A stretch of DNA of 7,254 nucleotides from an uncultured Collinsella sp. (GTDB taxonomy: Bacteria > Actinomycetota > Coriobacteriia > Coriobacteriales > Coriobacteriaceae). Location: positions 1-7,254 of the forward strand of contig CAUBMI010000078.1 of NCBI GenBank assembly GCA_958436995.1. Reading direction: 5' to 3'. Positions within the stretch are counted from its first letter, which is position 1. Every line of letters starts with the position of its first letter. Shown piece after piece: positions 1 through 5,549 of the stretch. The position numbers and the translations under genes were made by a program. Below the pieces are notes generated by a model. The model did no database searches and was not told where the DNA came from. It was given only the letters and a program-made list of their open reading frames with translations.

Positions 1-960
1 ACGAGCATTCGATTTACCGATAATTCCGGCCACATGTATCTGGGCCGCAACCTCGACTGGAGCTTTGGATACGGCGAGCAGGTTCGCGTGGTGCCCCGCG
101 GGTTCCACATCCCGTACTCGTTTATCGACGATGCGACGGCGGCGCATGCGGTAATCGGTATGTGTATCGATTACAAGAACTATCCCATGTTTTTCGATTG
201 CGGCAACGATGCGGGCCTGGCTGTGGCGGGGCTCAACTTTCCCGGCTATGCCGAGTATGCCGAGGGGCCGGTTGATGGCAAGACCAATATCGCGGCCTAC
301 GAGTTTCCCCTGTGGGTGGCGGCGACGTTCTCGACGGTCGACGAGGCCGAGGCTGCACTGCGCGATACGGTGATTGTCGCCAAATCTGCCGGCGAGGGCC
401 TGGGCGTGTCGCTGCTCCATTGGATTATCGGCGACAGCCAGCGCAGTATCGTGGTCGAGATGATGGCCGACGGCCTGCATGTATACGACGACCCGGTCGA
501 TACCCTTGCCAACCAGCCGACTTTCCCGTGGCATATGGAAAACCTGCGCACCTATATCACCGCCACCAGCGATTTTCCGCAGACGGCGACATGGCGCGCC
601 GCCGAGCTCAAGCCTTATGGCGCTGGTGCCGGCATGCGCGGTATTCCGGGCGACTGCTATTCGCCGAGCCGTTTTGTAAAGGCGGCCTACCTCAATGCCA
701 ATTACCCGCAAAAGGGCAGCGAGGCCGAAAACGTCGTCCGCATGTTCCGTTCGCTCGAGGGCGTGGCGATGATCGAGGGAGCGTCCAAGATGGGCGACGG
801 CAAGTTTGAGAAGACCATCTACACCGGATGCTTTAGCGCGCGTACGGGCAATTATTACTACGCGACCTACGATGACCCATCGATTCGCTACGTGAGCCTG
901 ATGGATGCCGAGGGCGCGAGCCCCGATAGGCTCGTGGTTCCCGAGCCGCGTCGTTCGTAG
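1..960 (+). CDS. bsh: Choloylglycine hydrolase family protein, probable bile salt hydrolase (5'-partial by two codons)
   Basis: Ntn-hydrolase that cleaves the amide bond of glycine- or taurine-conjugated bile acids; cytoplasmic in the family. The frame is open from base 1 and reads TSIRFTDNSGHMYLGRNLDW, which matches the family N-terminus directly after Met1-Cys2. The real ATG-TGC therefore lies just outside the window, and the ATG at 34 is an internal codon. Counting the two missing codons the protein has 321 residues, normal for the family. Visible active-site residues in that numbering are Arg18 and Asp21 (GRNLDW), Asn81 (GLNFPGYAEY), Asn173 (ANQPTF) and Arg226 (SPSRF), close to Arg18, Asp21, Asn82, Asn175 and Arg228 of characterised enzymes. 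The NFPGYAEY motif favours bile salt hydrolase over penicillin V acylase, which is the main alternative. There is no signal peptide. It converges on the downstream kup gene. Nucleophile Cys2 cannot be confirmed here. Confidence 0.9.
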   Translation, partial: TSIRFTDNSGHMYLGRNLDWSFGYGEQVRVVPRGFHIPYSFIDDATAAHAVIGMCIDYKNYPMFFDCGNDAGLAVAGLNFPGYAEYAEGPVDGKTNIAAYEFPLWVAATFSTVDEAEAALRDTVIVAKSAGEGLGVSLLHWIIGDSQRSIVVEMMADGLHVYDDPVDTLANQPTFPWHMENLRTYITATSDFPQTATWRAAELKPYGAGAGMRGIPGDCYSPSRFVKAAYLNANYPQKGSEAENVVRMFRSLEGVAMIEGASKMGDGKFEKTIYTGCFSARTGNYYYATYDDPSIRYVSLMDAEGASPDRLVVPEPRRS

Positions 961-986
961 CCCATAGCTTTACTGCAATGCAAAAT

Positions 987-1016
987 GGCCCTGCATCTCC
1001 TGTGAGGTGCAGGGCC
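987..1016. terminator. Bidirectional hairpin between convergent bsh and kup
   Basis: The arms GGCCCTGCA (987-995) and TGCAGGGCC (1008-1016) pair perfectly, and inner bases 996-999 pair with 1004-1007 (one T-G wobble), giving a 13-bp stem closed by a CTGT loop. On the minus strand the hairpin is followed by ATTTTGC, so it fits best as the kup terminator. On the plus strand there is no T-run, but it is the only hairpin seen after bsh. Its position between two converging stop codons supports a shared role. Confidence 0.75.
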
Positions 1017-1039
1017 GCTGTCATCGATGTGCGACGTCG

Positions 1040-3271
1040 CTAAAAGTTAGCGTCGTTGAGTTGCGCGCTCTCGAGGCCGTCGAGTTGCTGTTGCTCGAGT
1101 GTATCGGCGACGCTCTCGAGCAACTCGGTGGGATCGACGTTCATGTCCCTACCGGCCTCATTGCCGTTGACCAGGTCGCCCGAGAAGATGTCGACTTCCA
1201 TTTCCTCGGCTTCCTCGATCTGAACTTCGAGCGGCACCTGAGTGCGTACGAGTTTGACTGCCGGACGCATGCGGGCAAAGAGGGGCACGTACTCGATGAT
1301 GATGGCCGAGTTCTCGAGACCATACCAACGTGCCGGGCTTCCGCAGGCGCGGCGGACGGCGTACTTGATAGCCATGACGCGATGGTCGTTGCGGTTGATG
1401 TCCGTCTCGGGGGCAAGCATCTTGCGCAGCATGCAAAAACGGAAGTCGCCCACGTTGCCGCGCGTCTCGTAGATGGAGTAGGTGTGATGTTGCGGCGGCA
1501 ACTCACCCGATGCCATCAGGTCCCCAACGATCTGGCGCAGATAGGCGTTGACGCGCTGATTGACCTTAAAGCCCAGGTTCAGGCGCACGCGGAACAGGAA
1601 GTCCGTGCCAAAGGTCTCAACGGAGTATTCGTGCGTATAGGGCTCGTCGGTAACGTGCACGTTGATGAACCAGTATGCCTTGGCGCGCTTGGGATGCTTG
1701 TCCAAGATGGAGTAGAGCACGTCGCGGTCGAGCGTGAGCGGGTCGGGGCTGTTGGTGAGAAATACCAGATTGTCGGCGAGCACGGGATAGGTCTCGTCAT
1801 TGCGCAGGCGATTGAGCTGGTCGATGTACTTGGAGACGGGCAGCAGAATCGTCTGCGTGCGCTCGATGGCGGTGCCGCGGCGCCACACATACATAAGGCC
1901 AAACAGCAGCGAGGCCAAGAAGATCATGACGTAACCGCCGTCAAAGAACATGGTAAGGCACGAGGCGAAGAAGCATAGCTCAATGGCACCAAAGAGCAGG
2001 GCGAAGACGCAGGCGCCCAGCTTGTGCTTGAGGATGCCGGCGATATAGCTCGTCAAAAGCGTCGTGGTCATGAGCATGGTCACGGTAATGGCGAGGCCGT
2101 AGGCGCTCTCCATGCGTTCGGAGTTCTGGAACAGCAGCACGATGAAGATGCAGCCGACCCACATGATGTTGTTGACGAGCGGAATATAGAGCTGGCCCTT
2201 GGTGTCGCTGGGGTAATGGATGCGCAGGTGCGGCATAAGGTTGAGGCGCGTTGCTTCCGAAACTAACGAGAAAGAGCCGGTGATGAGCGCCTGCGAGGCG
2301 ATGATCGCCGCTACGGCCGAAAGCACGATGGCAAAGGGGCGCAGGGGCTCGGGAAGCATCATATAGAACGGGTTGACGATGTCCATCGCAAGCATCTGGG
2401 GGTTGGAGTTATTGGCGAGCAGCCAAGCTCCCTGACCCAGATAGTTGAGGATAAGGGCAGCCTTAACAAACGGCCAGGATGCATAGATGTTCGTCTTGCC
2501 CACGTGGCCCATGTCCGAGTAGAGCGCCTCGGCACCGGTCGTTGACAGGAAGACAAAGCCGAGCACCATGATGCCCGAGTGGTTGATGGGCGAGAACAGG
2601 AACATGATGCCGCGGATGGGGTTGAGCGCGCGCAAGATGGACAGGTTGCCGAGCATGTTGAACAGACCGGCGCCAGCCAAGAACAGGAACTACAGCGTCA
2701 TGAGCGGGCCGAACAGCCTGCCGATTGACGAGGTGCCGGCGCGCTGCATGGCAAACAGCCCGCAGATAATGATGATGGTAATAATGATGACGTTGGTCTG
2801 CCCGTCACCCAATAGCACGTGGCCCCACTCGATGGTGCGCAGGCCCTCAATGGCTGTGGTGACCGTGACCGCGGGGGTGAGGATGCCGTCGGCGAGCAGC
2901 GCCGCGCCGCCGATCATGGCGGGGAGAATCAGCCACGGTGCCACCTTGCGCACGAGACTGAATAGAGCGAAGATGCCGCCTTCGTTGTGGTTATCGGCTT
3001 TCATGGCGATTACCACGTATTTGACCGTGGTCACGAGCGTCATGGTCCAGATGACGAGCGAAAGCGCGCCCAGAATCATGTCCTCGCTGACGGTGCCGAT
3101 GCCGCCGTTGTTGGCGACGATCGATTTCATGGTGTACATGGGACTCGTGCCGATGTCGCCATAGACGACGCCGAGCGTTACGAGCAGCATGCCAGCGGAG
3201 AGGGGAATGGCTCTATGCCCGCCTTGACTACGCTGGTCTTGGGGGCTTACCTCCATTTTGTTGTGTGCCAC
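1040..3271 (-). pseudogene. kup: KUP-family potassium uptake transporter interrupted by an in-frame amber codon
   Basis: KUP/HAK/KT proteins are membrane K+:H+ symporters. From the GTG at 3271 the frame has 744 codons. The N-terminal part carries GVVYGDIGTSP (about 34-44), VKYV..KADNHNEGGIFAL (83-103) and GGAALLADGILTP (121-133), all KUP signatures. Translation then meets TAG at codon 194 (2692-2690). The same frame continues with FLFLAGAGLFNM, STTGAEALYSDMGH (243-256) and further membrane segments to about codon 462, then a roughly 280-residue cytoplasmic domain with an acidic tail ending at 1040. The TAG sits where the family has Trp (E. coli FGPVMLTWF), so one TGG-to-TAG change explains it; there is no frameshift. 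No Shine-Dalgarno precedes a restart codon after it. GTG 3271 was chosen because AAGGGAG lies 5 nt upstream; the ATG at 3289 has no good site. Decay looks recent. Sequencing error, amber suppression or readthrough are alternatives. Confidence 0.85.
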
Positions 3272-3276
3272 GTGGA

Positions 3277-3283
3277 CTCCCTT
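3277..3283 (-). promoter_or_regulatory. Ribosome-binding site AAGGGAG setting the kup GTG start
   Basis: Read on the minus strand, AAGGGAG is followed by TCCAC and then GTG at 3271, an ideal spacing of 5 nt. The in-frame ATG at 3289 lies upstream of this site and has only a weak purine context, and the ATG at 3256 is too far downstream to use it. Confidence 0.6.
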
Positions 3284-3291
3284 AGACATCC

Positions 3292-3316
3292 GGTTATCTG
3301 TCTAGGACAGAAAACC
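3292..3316 (-). promoter_or_regulatory. Stem-loop or palindrome in the kup leader
   Basis: The + strand reads GGTT-A-TCTGTC-TAG-GACAGA-A-AACC. The 6-bp arms TCTGTC/GACAGA flank a 3-nt centre, and after one A-A mismatch a further 4 bp pair. The element ends 20 nt before the GTG start and 8 nt before its ribosome-binding site. It could be a repressor operator or a leader hairpin affecting translation. No T-run follows on the minus strand, so a terminator is unlikely. Confidence 0.45.
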
Positions 3317-3362
3317 TTTATGCCGTCTTTATACATACAAGAGCAGTTTGGCACATCGGGTG

Positions 3363-3368
3363 ATTTTA
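3363..3368 (-). promoter_or_regulatory. Candidate -10 box of the kup promoter
   Basis: The minus strand reads TAAAAT, five of six matches to TATAAT, about 90 nt upstream of the GTG start. No convincing -35 box lies 16-18 bp upstream; that space is occupied by the 3372-3395 palindrome, which would suit an activator- or repressor-controlled promoter. Assignment is tentative. Confidence 0.3.
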
Positions 3369-3371
3369 GAC

Positions 3372-3395
3372 AATAATCCTCAACTGGGGATTATT
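3372..3395. promoter_or_regulatory. 24-bp palindrome, candidate operator
   Basis: AATAATCC (3372-3379) and GGATTATT (3388-3395) are perfect inverted arms around an 8-bp centre, and counting partial symmetry in the centre 10 of 12 positions match. It lies just upstream of the possible kup -10 and also overlaps a weak plus-strand promoter-like pair (TAGACA at 3367-3372 and GATTAT at 3389-3394, 16-bp spacer). Neither strand has a T-run after it, so a protein-binding site is more likely than a terminator. The cognate regulator is not identifiable from this window. Confidence 0.45.
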
Positions 3396-3416
3396 CATGT
3401 ACGCAGGTAGCATCTC

Positions 3417-3480
3417 AAGGCAGGGGTATATCCGCTGAATGGCTTGCTGCAATGTGATAACCGCGGACGCGCCCCTGCTT
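3417..3480. other. Long interrupted stem-loop in the eamA-kup spacer
   Basis: GCAGGGG (3420-3426) pairs with CCCCTGC (3472-3478), with extra A-T pairs outside it. After a 4x4 internal loop, TCCGC (3431-3435) pairs with GCGGA (3463-3467), enclosing a 27-nt terminal region that holds a small TTG-CTG-CAA hairpin. The right arm overlaps the left arm of the 3471-3497 hairpin, so only one of the two can form. It matches no riboswitch or small-RNA family I recognise. It could be an attenuator, a small RNA or simply a repeat-derived spacer. Confidence 0.4.
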
Positions 3481-3501
3481 CAAAACTGAAGAGGGGCTTT
3501 T
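3471..3501. terminator. Rho-independent-type hairpin after eamA, with a T-tail on the plus strand
   Basis: Bases 3471-3482 pair with 3487-3497 to give an 11-bp stem with one bulged G (3477) and an AAAC loop. On the minus strand the hairpin starts 3 nt after the eamA stop codon, so it is placed to end eamA transcription, but no T-run follows it there. On the plus strand it is followed by TTTT (3498-3501), the classical polarity for a transcript running towards eamA. It may act in both directions. Confidence 0.6.
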
Positions 3502-4411
3502 AAGCACGTGCTGTCTGGGCGATGCCGGCCTTGGCGCCTGCGCGTCTGCCGGCGAGTTCGCAAAAGAGCGCGCCGCCGATGATAAGTGCGGCGCCCATCA
3601 GGCGGACCGGTGTCATGGCTTCGCCCAAAAGGACGGCCGAGAACACGACCGCCGAAAGTGGCTCGAGGTAGCCGACGACCGCGACAGTCTGTACGGGCAG
3701 TTTGGCGACGGCGCTAAAGTAGAGCAGGCAACCGATGCCGGTATTGACGACACCGAGCATGACGACGGCGCGCCAATCAATACTGGCGGCGACATCGGCG
3801 GACAGGAATGAGGGGGCGCCCTGCGTGATGAGTGTGAGGGTCAGCGCGGTCACAAAGGCGGCGCTCACCTGGAGCGCGGAGTTTTCGAGGCCTTCGATGT
3901 GTGGCGCACCCTTGCTGGCGATGACCATCAATGCGTAGCAGAAGGCCGAGGCGATGCCGCAAGCGATACCTGCAATGGGCATATTGCCGCCTAGACCTTG
4001 CGCTGCAATGAGAAAAGCACCGCAAGCAACGGCGATAAAGCCGGCGATTTTGCCGCCGGTCAGCTTTTCGCCAAAGATGAGCGGGGAGAGCGCCATGACA
4101 ATGATGGGGCCGCAGTAGTACAGCAGCGAGGATACGCCGACGCCGATCGTCTGGTAGGCGCGGAACAGAAAAATCCAGCTGGCGCCCAGCGCGGCTCCCG
4201 AGAGGAGGAGGGCTGCGGCTTCGCGGGGGCGAGATGGCGCCTGCAACGTATGGCGTTGGGTGATGGTGAGGATGGCGACAAGCGAGAGTGCGCCCAAAAA
4301 CGTGCGGAGCAGCACGATATCGGAGCTCGGCAGCGCGATGGCAGCGGCGATGACGCCGTTGGAGCCAAACAATAGCAATGCTGCTAAGTACGTAAACAGT
4401 CCGTTGTTCAT
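3500..4411 (-). CDS. EamA/DMT-superfamily inner-membrane transporter, substrate unknown
   Basis: A 303-residue hydrophobic protein with the two-repeat, ten-helix layout of the drug/metabolite transporter superfamily (EamA domains at about 5-136 and 147-283). The repeat signature is visible twice: SLLYYCGPIIVMALSPLIFGEKL (95-117) and VAVVGYLEPLSAVVFSAVLLGEAM (243-266), each followed by a Gly-rich helix (KIAGFIAVACGAFLIA and RLMGAALIIGGALF). Length is normal and no residues look missing. Family members export amino acids, metabolites or drugs; the substrate cannot be read from sequence. The ATG at 4411 is preceded by GAGGGG at 4427-4422, a slightly long 10-nt spacing. It is transcribed divergently from the adjacent LysR-type gene, 118 bp away, which suggests control by that regulator. 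A hairpin follows directly after the stop. Confidence 0.88.
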   Translation of the reverse strand: MNNGLFTYLAALLLFGSNGVIAAAIALPSSDIVLLRTFLGALSLVAILTITQRHTLQAPSRPREAAALLLSGAALGASWIFLFRAYQTIGVGVSSLLYYCGPIIVMALSPLIFGEKLTGGKIAGFIAVACGAFLIAAQGLGGNMPIAGIACGIASAFCYALMVIASKGAPHIEGLENSALQVSAAFVTALTLTLITQGAPSFLSADVAASIDWRAVVMLGVVNTGIGCLLYFSAVAKLPVQTVAVVGYLEPLSAVVFSAVLLGEAMTPVRLMGAALIIGGALFCELAGRRAGAKAGIAQTARA

Positions 4412-4478
4412 GCGCTGACATCCCCTCTATATCCGAGCATGTTCACTATGGGTGAGGTGGCTTTAGAATAAAAGCGAA

Positions 4479-4484
4479 TATAAT
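4479..4484 (+). promoter_or_regulatory. Consensus -10 box for the LysR-type gene
   Basis: A perfect TATAAT lies 45 bp before the GTG start. The expected -35 position (about 4456-4461, GGTGGC) is not recognisable, as is common at activator-dependent or autoregulated promoters. Just downstream CATG-GATAA-CATG (4486-4498) forms a short inverted repeat, and a similar CATG-N5-TATG occurs at 4438-4450 on the eamA side; these could be binding sites, but the evidence is weak. Confidence 0.5.
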
Positions 4485-4512
4485 GCATGGATAACATGAC
4501 AAAAACTCATGC

Positions 4513-4523
4513 AAAGGTGGAGG
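4513..4523 (+). promoter_or_regulatory. Ribosome-binding site fixing the LysR GTG start
   Basis: AAAGGTGGAGG ends 6 nt before the GTG at 4530. An in-frame ATG at 4509 lies upstream of this site and has no purine-rich element at the right distance, so it would place the ribosome-binding site inside the coding region. Confidence 0.7.
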
Positions 4524-4529
4524 CGTGTT

Positions 4530-5387
4530 GTGGAAACGAATATACAAAAGATGCAGGTGCTGCTGGAGACGGTGCGCGCCGGAAGCTTTACGCGTGCTGC
4601 CGAGCGCCTGAGCTATTCGCAATCGGGCGTGAGCCGTATGGTGGCCGATCTTGAGGCCGACTGGGGCTTTAAGGTGCTCGATAGAAGCCGCGAGGGCGTA
4701 GTGCTTTCTGCCGATGGACGGCAAGTTATGCCGGCGGTCGAGGCGCTCTGCGAGGAATTTGCTCGTTTGCAGCGACGGGTGGATGAGATGCGTGGGCTCA
4801 TGCGCGGCAAAATCTACATCGGTACGTTTTCGAGCGTGGCGACCCACGTACTGCCGCCGGTGATTGCGCGCTTTCGCGCCGATCACCCGGACGTCGATTA
4901 TGAGTTGCTGATGGGCGATTACTCAGAGATCGAACAATGGGTGGCAGAGGGCCGTTGCGATCTGGGCTTTATCCCGCGTGAGCCACGCGGCGCCGGCATG
5001 GCGTCGCGGCCGTTGGTGCAAGACGAGCTGATGGCCGTGGTGCCAGCGGACTCCTCGCTTGCCACCGCGGAGGTCGTTTCCCTTGCCGATTTGGCCAACG
5101 AGCAGTTTATTCTGCTGGAACGCGGCACCGATGACGAGATTACGCCGCTGTTTCGTCGGGCGGGACTGACAGTGCGATCAAAACTGTCGACCTGGGATGA
5201 CTATGCGATTATGGCCATGGTCGAGGACGGCCTGGGCGTGAGCATTCTTCCCGCGCTCATCTTGCGCCGCTGTCAGTTCGATGTTGCCGTGCGTTCGCTC
5301 GAGGGACATCCCCATCGGCAAATCAATGCGATATATCGCACGACTGATGTTTCGCTTGCCGCTGCCCGATTCCTTGAATACCTCTAA
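4530..5387 (+). CDS. LysR-family transcriptional regulator
   Basis: A 285-residue LysR-type regulator. The winged helix-turn-helix occupies about residues 5-64, with the typical core AGSFTRAAERLSYSQSGVSR (17-36), followed by the linker helix (about 65-90) and an effector-binding periplasmic-binding-protein-like domain (about 91-285) with the customary GKIYIGTFSSVATHVLPPVIARF opening and EDGLGVSILP near the C-terminus. The GTG start is chosen from the strong ribosome-binding site and because it places the helix-turn-helix at the usual distance from the N-terminus; starting at ATG 4509 would add seven atypical residues. The gene is divergent from the EamA transporter, the classical LysR layout in which the regulator controls its neighbour and itself. 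The effector is unknown. No convincing terminator follows before the next promoter region. Confidence 0.92.
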   Translation: METNIQKMQVLLETVRAGSFTRAAERLSYSQSGVSRMVADLEADWGFKVLDRSREGVVLSADGRQVMPAVEALCEEFARLQRRVDEMRGLMRGKIYIGTFSSVATHVLPPVIARFRADHPDVDYELLMGDYSEIEQWVAEGRCDLGFIPREPRGAGMASRPLVQDELMAVVPADSSLATAEVVSLADLANEQFILLERGTDDEITPLFRRAGLTVRSKLSTWDDYAIMAMVEDGLGVSILPALILRRCQFDVAVRSLEGHPHRQINAIYRTTDVSLAAARFLEYL

Positions 5388-5446
5388 ACGTGTGCACGTC
5401 ATTGTCCGCCTTGGGCAAATCTTGGAGTTCGGTACATTTTCTTATG

Positions 5447-5458
5447 AAATTGAACTTT
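5447..5458 (+). promoter_or_regulatory. Operator-like site 1 (AAATTGAACTTT)
   Basis: First of three same-strand copies of AAATTGAACYTT upstream of the XRE-aminotransferase gene. It contains TTGAAC (5450-5455), which could serve as a poor -35 for the TATACT at 5476, though at a long 20-bp spacing. It has no good inverted half-site of its own. Confidence 0.5.
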
Positions 5459-5475
5459 CGAATGAGGTGTCGCGC

Positions 5476-5481
5476 TATACT
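5476..5481 (+). promoter_or_regulatory. Candidate -10 box of the XRE-aminotransferase promoter
   Basis: TATACT (five of six matches) lies 68 bp before the GTG start and between operator-like sites 1 and 2. Transcription would begin near 5488, putting the 5490-5509 palindrome directly downstream, where a bound repressor would block elongation or initiation. A second possible -10, TATAAA at 5517-5522, overlaps site 3. Confidence 0.45.
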
Positions 5482-5489
5482 GCTGCCTA

Positions 5490-5509
5490 AATTGAACCTT
5501 GGTTCAATT
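5490..5509. promoter_or_regulatory. Perfect palindromic operator (site 2) upstream of the XRE-aminotransferase
   Basis: AATTGAACC-TT-GGTTCAATT is a perfect inverted repeat with 9-bp arms around a 2-bp centre, typical of a dimeric helix-turn-helix protein site. The left arm with flanks is the second AAATTGAACYTT copy (5489-5500). The obvious candidate ligand is the XRE domain encoded just downstream, as autoregulation of this layout is common in that family; this is inference. Confidence 0.7.
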
Positions 5510-5519
5510 CGTGTTCTAT

Positions 5520-5531
5520 AAATTGAACTTT
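5520..5531 (+). promoter_or_regulatory. Operator-like site 3 (AAATTGAACTTT)
   Basis: Third copy of the motif, identical to site 1, lying in the leader 6 nt before the ribosome-binding site. Copy starts at 5447, 5489 and 5520 are 42 and 31 bp apart, close to four and three helical turns, so all three face the same side of the DNA. Confidence 0.5.
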
Positions 5532-5537
5532 GCCAGC

Positions 5538-5544
5538 AAGGAGG
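5538..5544 (+). promoter_or_regulatory. Ribosome-binding site AAGGAGG for the fusion protein
   Basis: A full-consensus AAGGAGG ends 5 nt before the GTG at 5550 and decides the start. The earlier in-frame ATG at 5499 lies inside the palindromic operator and has no ribosome-binding site. Confidence 0.75.
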
Positions 5545-5549
5545 TTCCT

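Noticed and set aside
34..36. ATG at 34 as the start of the bile salt hydrolase
   Set aside because: The family N-terminus continues upstream to base 1 in frame; starting at 34 would lose the catalytic N-terminal Cys.
1007..1978. A 323-codon open frame on the + strand opposite kup
   Set aside because: It lies wholly antisense to the well-conserved KUP coding frame, has no recognisable domain and no ribosome-binding site; long antisense frames are expected in GC-rich genes.
1040..2680. The 3' half of kup as an independent gene starting at TTG 2680
   Set aside because: It begins in the middle of a KUP membrane helix, lacks a ribosome-binding site and continues the upstream frame exactly across the TAG.
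3290..3500. c-di-AMP (ydaO-type) riboswitch, 6S RNA or SRP RNA in the kup upstream region
   Set aside because: The conserved core motifs of these RNAs as I know them are not present; only generic hairpins are seen.
5388..5399. Short palindrome ACGTG-TG-CACGT after the LysR stop as a terminator
   Set aside because: Only 5-bp arms, a 2-nt centre that cannot form a hairpin loop, and no T-run; too weak to call.
5499..5549. ATG at 5499 as start of the XRE-aminotransferase
   Set aside because: It falls in the palindromic operator with no Shine-Dalgarno sequence, while GTG 5550 has a full AAGGAGG at ideal spacing.
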